From Tubulanus polymorphus (taxonomy: Eukaryota > Nemertea > Palaeonemertea > Tubulaniformes > Tubulanidae): a stretch of 64,000 bases of DNA. The stretch lies in assembly GCF_964204645.1 (NCBI RefSeq), contig NC_134028.1, positions 17,956,153 to 18,020,152 on the forward strand, written 5' to 3'. Below, in pieces: positions 62,901-64,000 of the stretch (position 1 is its first letter; each line of letters starts with the position of its first letter). The notes below the pieces were generated by a model. That model had not been told where the DNA came from. It made no database searches and saw only the letters and a list, made by a program, of their open reading frames with translations. Position numbers and translations under genes: made by a program.

Positions 62901-63611
62901 TGTAGTTTTTGAACATAGTAATGCTCTAATAGATATTGCAGGTAAAATATTTTCATGTACTCGATGAAATAGTAAGCGGTAGACCTACATAGCACTTACT
63001 GGGACAGTAGTACGCTTGCGCACTGAAGGAGTATTTGGAGAGTCATAAACCTCAGCTTGCGTCGTAATAAGTGGGGTGGTTTCCCGATCTAAAATGACTC
63101 CATTCTTCACTCTTACAACACCCTGAAATACAAACTCCATTATCAAAGGAATGAAAAAAAAGAAAAATGAAAATTACTTCAATGAAATTATCTATACGTC
63201 ACATGATTGTACCGTCATATTGTCAATGGTGAAATTTGTCTTTTGATCTAAGAGCGTATACCGTACAAGACCAAAATCTCCAAAATCCAAATCAGTTGCG
63301 TTAACAGTTGTAACATAAGTTCCACCAGGTGAATGTTCATAAATCGATGATAAATACTCCTTCTGTTATGAAAAACAGTAATCAAATTAAGTGAATATAT
63401 AACAAGCCAGCCAGATTGGATGTTTACTAGTGCTAACATCATGGAAGTATTACCTCTTTAAACTGTGGTGTAATGTCATTAATATTTTCGATAGTAATAA
63501 AAACAGTAGCAGTAGCTGTTAGAGTTGGTTGTCCACTATCTTTGGCGGTCATTTCAAACTGTAACGTTTGTATAGTCTCATAATCTATTCTCTTATGAGA
63601 AGTAACAACTC
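18799..63611 (-). CDS. Large cadherin (PCDH15/CDH23-like), 3' part of the gene
   Basis: Exons in transcript order: 63454-63611, 63213-63362, 63000-63122, 62560-62740, 62185-62408, 58965-59159, 58736-58846, 55760-55886, 53518-54053, 52130-52218, 48217-48355, 44507-44631, 33980-34048, then at least one unresolved tail exon, then 18799-18939. Junctions among the first thirteen match in phase and the domain reads through them. They give 742 codons: the end of one EC repeat, five EC repeats, a membrane-adjacent domain, one transmembrane helix and the start of a basic tail. EC hallmarks seen are VLEN, LDRE, DxD or DxNDN linkers (DINDNKPVF, DVDDNQPEF, DINDNVPKF). Cadherins are calcium-dependent adhesion proteins of the cell surface. 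The non-EC membrane-adjacent domain and tail differ from classical cadherins, having no visible catenin-binding region. Assignment to the PCDH15/CDH23 class is an inference. The 5' end lies beyond 64000. Confidence 0.85.
19125..19417. mobile_element. Possible MITE with GTGGATCC-type ends
   Basis: GTGGCGGATCCACAC at the left and TTGGATCCACCCTTGC at the right form imperfect inverted ends about 290 bp apart. GGATCCA-centred patches at 4068, 6057 and 63668 suggest a dispersed family. No target duplication was identified. Confidence 0.4.
19538..19712 (+). repeat. Dispersed repeat R1, short form
   Basis: Starts AAACAAGAGCCCCAAGGGGC and ends TAATAGGCTCAGCCTACGGC, TGACCTAA. Compared with the copy at 59536-60480 the middle is missing, so the two ends are joined. 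The end folds as TCAGCC-TAC-GGCTGA. Confidence 0.65.
20795..20890 (+). repeat. Second copy of the repeat at 1045-1140
   Basis: Shares CAGGACAAAA, ACAAAATGG and CAACTGTAAAATGGTTTATC with the segment in the window-start foldback. The flanks 19713-20794 and 20891-21779 hold no supported gene and are intronic for the cadherin gene. Confidence 0.6.
21780..23240 (+). repeat. Large dispersed repeat R5, copy 1
   Basis: Begins AAAGGACCAATGCTCCAGTG and ends GATTATTGATCGGCCAGGC. It aligns along its length with 45155-46375, in the same orientation, with indels. Copy 1 is longer because of insertions around 22110-22230. It contains only short frames and is probably a non-autonomous element. It lies in a cadherin intron. 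Confidence 0.75.
23640..23945 (-). mobile_element. Penelope-like RT fragment, inverted 5' segment
   Basis: On the minus strand at 23709-23860 the frame reads NLLSPILANLFLEHVE, the RT block found just before the YVDD box in Penelope-like elements. It is interrupted soon after, near 23705, before the catalytic box. See the plus-strand partner at 24030-24460. Confidence 0.7.
24030..24460 (+). mobile_element. Penelope-like RT fragment, 3' segment
   Basis: Plus-strand frames read NSFHPLESF, then after a shift EVDGKITFLDV and FSVYRKPTHSGSYLHYFSF, the segment that follows the YVDD box in Penelope RTs. It is a continuation of the minus-strand fragment in opposite orientation. It is broken by frameshifts and a stop at 24318-24320. 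The downstream part (about 24370-24460) still has weakly coding-like sequence. Confidence 0.75.
25129..25600 (+). repeat. Dispersed repeat R1, partial long form
   Basis: AGCGCCAAGGGGCATTACGG, GGCTAGCCTGTCGGC and, further on, GAATTGGATTTGATATCATT, GCAGAATAGAATTTGATTG and GCACATGGCTAATAA correspond in order to parts of the long copy at 59536-60480. The right end is lost. Confidence 0.6.
25890..26240. repeat. Dispersed repeat shared with about 48990-49990
   Basis: GCCATTACTGAGAAA is followed by a CGGCAATTTCAGCACGTGCT-like stretch, and a later part has GCTACCATTGTATATGACAT, GATAATCGTATATAAGTGAG and GTAGCACTGTAG. The same order of words recurs around 49005-49080 and 49850-49920, where the copy is split by a piggyBac-like MITE. 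It holds no gene. Confidence 0.5.
26870..28060 (+). repeat. Dispersed repeat R2 with five tandem 150-155-bp core units
   Basis: A left module (GGGTCCAGGGACACCATGCC and CACTTGGGAAGTGG) is followed by five core units whose ACGCCCC starts fall at 26941, 27094, 27244, 27399 and 27553. Each core holds CAATGACCTT, AAACTCACCA, GAACATGTCA, TGGTAACAAAATATGC and ATACTAAGTTATTCT. A right module follows from 27690 (ACCTACGAATGAGTACTG, CCAAGATGGCCGCC) to about 28060. Other copies with different core numbers are at 35690-41510 and 59465-61510. Confidence 0.8.
28240..29390 (+). repeat. Dispersed repeat R4 joined to the common 3' tail module
   Basis: 28240-29130 matches 54240-55115 in order (GCTTAGTATTTT, AGGTCACA, CAAACAGAAAACACAG, CCAATCACATTCGCT, ATGTCATCAACGGAGGTT). 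From 29130 the sequence joins the module seen at the right of R2 (GGCCATCTTGAAT, AAGCGTCTTCAAAACTTCCC) and ends ACGCAATAGCCCGCTGGGAC and AAGTGGGCTAAAA. The short open frames in it are not conserved between copies and look non-coding. Confidence 0.7.
29665..29994 (-). other. Unassigned exon-like open frame, 109 codons
   Basis: After a possible acceptor (GACATTAG at 29995-30002) a minus-strand frame stays open for 109 codons to TAG at 29665-29667. It is less AT-rich than its surroundings and encodes a polar, cytoplasmic-looking sequence. The segment WWKQVWGVIPDPW vaguely recalls a cytokine-receptor box 1 (hydrophobic-x-P-x-P), and VTYVTYNEV follows. It has no membrane segment. It could be a terminal exon of a minus-strand gene, perhaps an alternative cadherin tail; but its phase 0 entry does not match the candidate exons upstream. 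It could also be chance. Confidence 0.25.
30501..30513 (-). other. Candidate 13-nt micro-exon of the cadherin tail
   Basis: On the minus strand CTCTGCTTCAG, then GATCCCTGCTTAG, then GTGAGT form a strong acceptor and donor 13 nt apart. Spliced directly after exon 33980-34048 it would give TAG at its end. After the candidate exon 30953-31002 it reads G-S-L-L. Inclusion is unproven. Confidence 0.25.
30953..31002 (-). other. Candidate 50-nt cytoplasmic exon of the cadherin gene
   Basis: CCCAAACAACCAG, then 50 nt, then GTAAGAG. Entered in phase 2 from exon 33980-34048, it is open and reads LDEQEIARDTRHFDVM, an acidic/basic tail-like peptide, leaving phase 1. The polypyrimidine tract is weak. The exon overlaps TGACGTCA words that also occur at 31076, so a non-coding role is possible. 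Confidence 0.35.
31670..31860 (+). mobile_element. LINE reverse transcriptase fragment
   Basis: The plus-strand frame reads VDFDKAFDKAQHQPLLNRLL, the RT A block, and after frame changes ends in SGVTQGSI, a B-block relative. About 190 bp survive. It ends exactly where the TTCGAA-rich block begins. Confidence 0.65.
31860..32345. repeat. TTCGAA/GAACAAA-rich degenerate repeat block
   Basis: About 480 bases are assembled from variants of GTTCGAATGAAAAACTTTTT, TGTTCGATCGAAC and GGACAAAAAAA in both orientations. There is no regular period and no frame. It looks like a degenerate satellite with strong self-complementarity. Confidence 0.65.
32400..32638. repeat. GTCGCAA/TTGCGAC-rich segment
   Basis: GTCGCAA, TTGCGAC, GTTGCGAT and similar words recur in both orientations over about 240 bp, next to the foldback at 32639. 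It may be the terminal part of a composite MITE. There is no coding signal. Confidence 0.45.
32639..33107. mobile_element. Foldback element with about 125-bp near-identical arms
   Basis: The left arm 32639-32763 (TTTGTTAATTTATGCTTGAA onwards) is inverted at 32982-33107 (ending TTCAAGCATAAATTAACAAA) with only a few differences, for example GCAGTAGA against GCGGTAGA. The 218-bp centre holds an (AAT)n tract at 32911-32947. There is no ORF. High arm identity suggests recent origin or gene conversion between arms. Confidence 0.8.
33980..34048 (-). CDS. Cadherin gene, first cytoplasmic exon
   Basis: Acceptor TTTTTGTAG, 69 nt, donor GTAAGT. It enters and leaves in phase 2. After the transmembrane exon it reads SYRRKMRNAKSAPTLTHDSP, a basic juxtamembrane segment followed by Ser/Thr/Pro-rich sequence, as expected just inside the membrane. 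Confidence 0.8.
34102..34277. mobile_element. 176-bp MITE with about 45-bp TIRs
   Basis: CTACAGAAGCCCCTAGGTGA followed by CATACAAGATAATTTTTTCA on the left is inverted in TCACCTAGGAGCTTCCATAG on the right. The core holds further inverted words around TCGAATTTCAAC and GAAATTCGACA. AAAC flanks both sides and may be a 4-bp target duplication. It lies 54 bp from the cadherin exon at 33980-34048, upstream on the transcript. Confidence 0.75.
34560..35100 (+). mobile_element. Possible LTR-element remnant
   Basis: TATCACTTGCRTTCTATTTT, TGTCACAGGT occurs directly repeated at about 34696 and 34962, the first shortly after CAATAAACTGG. At 35082-35098 a purine run (GGAGGGAGGG) precedes CTGTTACAGTATAG, like a polypurine tract and LTR start. 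No gag or pol is seen between, so this is tentative. Confidence 0.3.
35690..36612 (+). repeat. R2 repeat, left part, split by later insertions
   Basis: Left module GGGTCCAGGGACACCAGCCC (35692) and a first core unit from about 35757. A second core is cut near 35930. The family resumes at about 36538 (GAAATACTAAGTTATTGC) and is cut again by the LINE near 36612. A G-run of about 12 lies at 36353-36364. Confidence 0.7.
36613..41190 (+). mobile_element. Tx1/L1-like LINE, 5'-truncated, ORF2 decayed
   Basis: Starts inside the endonuclease (TIIAGDFNCI, later KTRIDQFYVSD). The RT runs at 37266-38345 and onward: SPGIDGLPIEFYR, KNWRPISLL, VTIDQMKAFDRV, ERGVRQGCPMS and QYADDTTLCL, so the catalytic YADD is intact. 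A C-terminal zinc knuckle CKICGRAATNDHVVYSC lies near 39550. An in-frame stop at 38343-38345, frame changes near 37165-37265 and 38750, and a stop at 39643-39645 kill it. The long 3' UTR ends in an A-run at about 41180-41190. Loss of ORF1 and the 5' endonuclease half is a usual 5' truncation. The clade is an inference from RT style. Confidence 0.85.
41191..41500 (+). repeat. R2 repeat, right part after the LINE
   Basis: Resumes mid-core at CAATGACCTTGAAACTCACC and continues into the right module (ACGAATGAGTACTGGACACC, AAGATGGCCGCC, CCATCACAAATTGCAATG). With 35690-36612 it rebuilds one R2 copy, which dates the LINE as younger than this copy. Confidence 0.75.
41501..44160. other. Cadherin intron sequence without a supported gene
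   Basis: Contains a repeat pair at about 43425-43610 (ATGGATACAGGCAAATGACG, later GCGACGATGCCTATATG) whose partner is at 51405-51490. At about 43660-43705 two AGCGCTT words (CAGAGCGCTTAATCC, CTCAGAGCGCTTTACA) look like a short dispersed element. The rest shows nothing recognisable. Confidence 0.5.
44190..44420 (+). repeat. R2-type right module fused to the common tail
   Basis: CCATCACAAATTTCAATAGA, AAATGGCAATCCATTGGGAA and GCTACAGG, then CAGGCCAAAATTGACC, then AAGTGAACGCAATAGCCCGC. The first half matches 27800-27880 and the second matches 29335-29370, with the intervening part deleted. Confidence 0.65.
44507..44631 (-). CDS. Cadherin gene, transmembrane exon
   Basis: Acceptor TTCTCTCAG, 125 nt, donor GTAAGT; phase 0 in, phase 2 out. 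NSWRYQPLL is followed by a hydrophobic helix of about 25 residues (LIMMIIILCILLITAILLVI), then CCFFQKS. It is the single membrane span of the protein, directly after the membrane-adjacent domain. Confidence 0.88.
45155..46375 (+). repeat. Large dispersed repeat R5, copy 2
   Basis: Aligns with 21780-23240: AAAGGACCAATGGTCCAGTG, GGCGATATTGCCTACG, CCATTTTCC-type and GATTATTGATCGGCCAG words appear in the same order. Copy 2 begins with the palindrome GGACCAATGGTCC, which is GGACCAATGCTCC in copy 1. No protein is conserved between copies. Confidence 0.75.
46440..47740 (+). mobile_element. LTR-retrotransposon remnant: leader and gag fragment
   Basis: A gag-like protein is spread over frames at 47057-47740: GIAQWLSDFDIYARLCKIEV and DLLIFHLP, then NQPKEQRENLDKVKIALKAR in a shifted frame, then VTESIDSYMARVERAASEST. 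This is the retrotransposon gag matrix/capsid pattern. Upstream, 46600-46680 and 46885-46965 are direct repeats (GGACTCGACACCTCAGA and CTACACTCTC, TTTCGTTAAC), perhaps duplicated LTR or leader sequence. No protease, RT or integrase follows. Confidence 0.6.
48217..48355 (-). CDS. Cadherin gene, membrane-adjacent domain exon 2
   Basis: Acceptor ATTTTTTAG, 139 nt, donor GTAAGT; phase 2 in, phase 0 out. It reads LHYHVINPDSGQIYPAEEV and continues to GDFAILYISKFS. It shows no EC motif and sits between the last EC repeat and the membrane helix, where PCDH15/CDH23-class proteins have a ferredoxin-like membrane-adjacent domain. Confidence 0.85.
49228..49695. mobile_element. 468-bp piggyBac-like MITE with TTAA duplication
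   Basis: CCCATTAGCACTCA at 49228 is inverted as TGAGTGCTAATGGG ending at 49695. TTAA flanks both sides (49224-49227 and 49696-49699). CCC...GGG ends plus TTAA are the piggyBac hallmark. There is no transposase. It splits the dispersed repeat shared with 25890-26240. Confidence 0.8.
50265..50415 (+). repeat. 5'-truncated copy of the LINE 3' UTR
   Basis: GATTTCAAAATCACACCCCC, TGTTCCGCTCC, AGGTGTGGT and GATATTAAGATAAAAAAACC match the last 150 bp of the LINE at 41050-41190. Another diverged copy is at about 61950-62095. Confidence 0.65.
50455..50910 (+). repeat. Six interspersed copies of a GCAGATAAATATGGTG motif
   Basis: Variants of GCAGATAAATATGGTGGAAT followed by TTTCTGC occur at about 50459, 50729, 50773, 50801, 50838 and 50880, spaced from about 28 to 270 bp. 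It is a local, irregular tandem expansion. Confidence 0.65.
52130..52218 (-). CDS. Cadherin gene, membrane-adjacent domain exon 1
   Basis: Acceptor CAACTTCCAG, 89 nt, donor GTAAGT; phase 0 in, phase 2 out. The last EC strand continues as IYVTQPTETVKVLINRSPSK, leading into a non-EC fold. It joins exon 48217-48355 exactly in phase. Confidence 0.85.
52500..53128. mobile_element. 629-bp hAT-like non-autonomous element, 6-bp TSD
   Basis: CAGAGATGAGAAC at 52500 is inverted as GTTCTCATCTCTG ending at 53128. CAATTT occurs immediately on both sides (52494-52499 and 53129-53134). CAGAG-type ends fit hAT; most hATs make 8-bp duplications but 6-bp families are known. A 22-base G-run lies at 52617-52638. 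There is no ORF of note. Confidence 0.8.
53518..54053 (-). CDS. Cadherin gene, large EC exon
   Basis: Acceptor AAATTTCAG, 536 nt, donor GTAAGT; phase 1 in, phase 0 out. It covers the second half of one EC (GKLNLKKSLDREV, ATNMINP, a basic loop KLITRKRRSAIV, ITIDDINDNVPKF) and nearly all of the last EC (YSACVSVNDAAGKSV, AYDLDAGEAGKIKYQL, FYIGENSGMIYLKK, ATAS). The DxD-like and DINDN residues for calcium are present. Confidence 0.9.
54240..55115 (+). repeat. Dispersed repeat R4, second copy
   Basis: Aligns with 28240-29130 in the same orientation (GGTCACAGGAAATAAC, CAAACAGAAAACACAGTGCT, ATGTCATCAACGGAGGTT, AGAGAACCAATGAAA). It lies in a cadherin intron. From 55116 to 55759 no gene is supported on either strand. 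Confidence 0.7.
55760..55886 (-). CDS. Cadherin gene, EC start exon
   Basis: Acceptor CATATTTCAG, 127 nt, donor GTAAGT; phase 0 in, phase 1 out. DFTVLENATVGSLIGILKAT and DKDLENYASIYYHI make the first strands of an EC with the conserved Glu of the XEN motif. Confidence 0.88.
55985..56829 (-). mobile_element. 845-bp hAT-like element with BED-type zinc finger ORF, 6-bp TSD
   Basis: CAGAGATGCTAG at 55985 faces CTAATATCTCTG ending at 56829. AATATA flanks both sides (55979-55984 and 56830-56835). On the minus strand 56022-56378 encodes 118 residues with FNWQWLECKN and CVLCKDQVKYGSGGKKDILR, then HPDSARHKK: a C2H2 (BED-like) finger of the type at the N-terminus of hAT transposases. The rest of the transposase is absent, so it is an internal deletion derivative. 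A hairpin at about 56438-56493 (GTGGTAATAATTAAGAT arms) lies inside. Confidence 0.75.
56888..58446. mobile_element. 1.56-kb TIR element with GTCGGC-rich ends
   Basis: CCCAGTTAACATTTCTAGTC, GGCCCGACGTC at 56888 is inverted as GACGTCGGGCCGACTAAAAA, TGTTGACTGGG ending at 58446. Both subterminal regions are dense in GTCGGC/GCCGAC (56905-57005 and 58185-58430). No transposase frame is seen. Flanks show no clear target duplication, so the superfamily is unknown. Confidence 0.7.
58736..58846 (-). CDS. Cadherin gene, EC end exon
   Basis: Acceptor ATACATTCAG, 111 nt, donor GTATTC; phase 0 both sides. It reads VAKDSGDTPFETSRF and VKILDVDDNQPEFPRYK, the last strands of an EC and a canonical calcium linker. 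Confidence 0.88.
58965..59159 (-). CDS. Cadherin gene, EC exon
   Basis: Acceptor GAATTTGCAG, 195 nt, donor GTAAGT; phase 0 both sides. IYQVLAIDDDEGPSGQITYG, FRINPITGVIRAEQ and YDREFIDTYT are the central EC motifs (DxD-like calcium site and xDRE). Confidence 0.9.
59536..60480 (+). mobile_element. Dispersed repeat R1, long form
   Basis: Begins CAAGAGCCCCAAGGGGCACT, ATGGCCAGCCTGTCAGC and ends TAATAGGCTCAGCCCACGGC, TGGCCTAA. GGCCAGCC near the start and GGCTGGCC at the end are inverted. A segment of about 100 bp (TGAATGATTTCTATGAATAT onwards) is tandemly duplicated at 60251 and 60358. The short form at 19538-19712 lacks the middle. The ends in a hairpin followed by CTAA resemble a Helitron 3' end, but this is not proven. 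Confidence 0.6.
60612..61352 (+). mobile_element. R3: 741-bp insertion in R2
   Basis: Starts ACAAGAGATCCACGGATCTT and ends CATCTCGGGCTTCGCCTGAG, AT. The outer sequence is continuous R2 on both sides. Like R1 it starts with CAAGAG and ends in a GC-rich hairpin (CTCGGGC-TTC-GCCTGAG). A minus-strand frame at 60767-61057 has a hydrophobic stretch but no recognisable domain. Confidence 0.6.
61950..62095 (+). repeat. Third, diverged copy of the LINE 3' UTR
   Basis: AAATCAAACCCCCTGATTTG, CTCCTGGTAGGTGAGGTGG and AAGGGACACAAAATTAAAAC parallel 41060-41190 and 50265-50415. Confidence 0.5.
62185..62408 (-). CDS. Cadherin gene, EC exon with atypical linker
   Basis: Acceptor TTTTTTGTAG, 224 nt, donor GTAATC; phase 1 in, phase 0 out. 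It reads LFDLNSKTGLISVNETL, MIVRATDLQGNSS, VTIKVIAANNGAPRW and WTITVLE. The expected DxNDNxP linker is AANNGAP, so the canonical calcium ligands are missing at this junction. Confidence 0.88.
62560..62740 (-). CDS. Cadherin gene, EC junction exon
   Basis: Acceptor TTTTTGTAG, 181 nt, donor GTATGT; phase 0 in, phase 1 out. IYVTLKDINDNKPVF is a canonical linker; FATIIETTPVHYSVLKLRAA and DNDEGINADLRYTKF start the next EC. Confidence 0.9.
63000..63122 (-). CDS. Cadherin gene, EC exon
   Basis: Acceptor GTATTTCAG, 123 nt, donor GTAAGT; phase 0 both sides. GVVRVKNGVILDRETTPLIT carries the LDRE motif. A basic loop PSVRKRTTVP lies before the last strand. Confidence 0.88.
63213..63362 (-). CDS. Cadherin gene, EC start exon
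   Basis: Acceptor TTCATAACAG, 150 nt, donor GTACAA; phase 0 both sides. YLSSIYEHSPGGTYVTTVNA, TDLDFGDFGLVRYTLLDQ and FTIDNMT are the first half of an EC. Confidence 0.88.
63454..63611 (-). CDS. Cadherin gene, most upstream exon in the window
   Basis: Acceptor TTATCTTAACAG, 158 nt, donor GTAATA; needs one base from the previous exon (phase 1 in), phase 0 out. It reads VVTSHKRIDYETIQTLQFEM, TAKDSGQPT and ITIENINDITPQFKE, the end of an EC with a slightly degenerate linker (NINDIT). No exon compatible with phase 1 was found from 63612 to 64000, so the next one lies beyond the window. Confidence 0.88.
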
Positions 63612-64000
63612 CTGTTAAGATAAACGTCAAATGTGTTCTAAATATAATACAGATCTATCAGGGACAGATCCAGGATTTAAGAGGCAAGTCAGTAACATGC
63701 ATAACTCCTGCATTGATTTCTCTACATCATCAAATGCGATTTTGGGCTCTAGGACCTTATCCCCCCAAAATTTCATAACTGTGCCAAATTTAACATAACA
63801 TTAGACAAATGCCAGATTACAATGAAATCTGTGGAAGTTGATAATCAAAAATATGCGAATACTTCTATTCAGATGATTTTAATGTTAGCCACTGCCGTTA
63901 GTGGCGCTAGTGTTGGGTCACCTACCTCAAAGGCAATATGCATTGAAATGTGGGTGACTTTTGTATTCATCCTAGAACTACATTTAACAAAGATCCCCTA

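Noticed and set aside
63900-63960. Another cadherin exon ending at a GTAGGT donor near 63930
   Set aside because: The phase needed to join exon 63454-63611 gives a stop codon at the end, and no EC motif is present.
1-64000. tRNA or rRNA genes
   Set aside because: No cloverleaf with A and B boxes or rRNA core sequence was recognised by eye; a dedicated RNA search was not possible here.

Overview
This window is metazoan nuclear DNA. It is AT-rich, has spliced genes with canonical GT-AG introns, and is full of transposable elements of animal type: a Tx1/L1-like LINE, a second LINE group whose ORF1 has zinc knuckles and a GDSL-type esterase, a Penelope-like RT, an LTR-element gag, hAT-like and piggyBac-like elements, many MITEs, and an array with about 150-bp units. 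The gene content and repeat spectrum suggest a marine invertebrate such as a lophotrochozoan or an invertebrate deuterostome. I cannot name the species.

Two protein-coding genes can be rebuilt exon by exon. On the plus strand (2566-7588) is a complete three-exon TMEM26 homologue of 499 residues. On the minus strand, from about 63611 down to 18799, lie the 3' half and C-terminus of a large cadherin. Twelve consecutive phase-compatible exons encode the end of one EC repeat, five further EC repeats, a membrane-adjacent domain and a transmembrane helix. A thirteenth exon starts the cytoplasmic tail. A final exon at 18799-18939 carries the stop, but its phase shows that at least one tail exon between 18940 and 33979 is not securely identified. 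The 5' end of this gene lies beyond 64000. Domain order and the membrane-adjacent domain resemble the protocadherin-15/cadherin-23 class; that assignment is an inference.

Layout: 1-1230 is a foldback repeat with a nested MITE. 2566-7800 is TMEM26. 8049-9470 holds a MITE, a GAT/GGT minisatellite and a double AT palindrome. 11140-14380 holds two decayed LINE 5' halves in tandem. 14380-18800 is mostly unassigned. 18799-63611 is the cadherin gene with very large repeat-filled introns: two copies of a 1.2-1.4 kb repeat, an inverted-and-joined Penelope fragment, a five-unit 150-bp array, a TTCGAA-rich block, a 470-bp foldback, a Tx1-like LINE inserted in another copy of the 150-bp family, a gag fragment, a piggyBac-like MITE, two hAT-like elements with 6-bp target duplications, and a 1.56-kb TIR element. 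59460-61510 is a three-layer nest of repeats.

I found no rRNA, tRNA, CRISPR array or prokaryote-type system. The most rewarding observations are the cadherin reconstruction (with a linker lacking the calcium-binding motif and RKRR/RKR basic loops), the shared modular repeat family with variable core copy number, the CAGAGAT-ended hAT-like pair, and the twin-priming-like Penelope structure.
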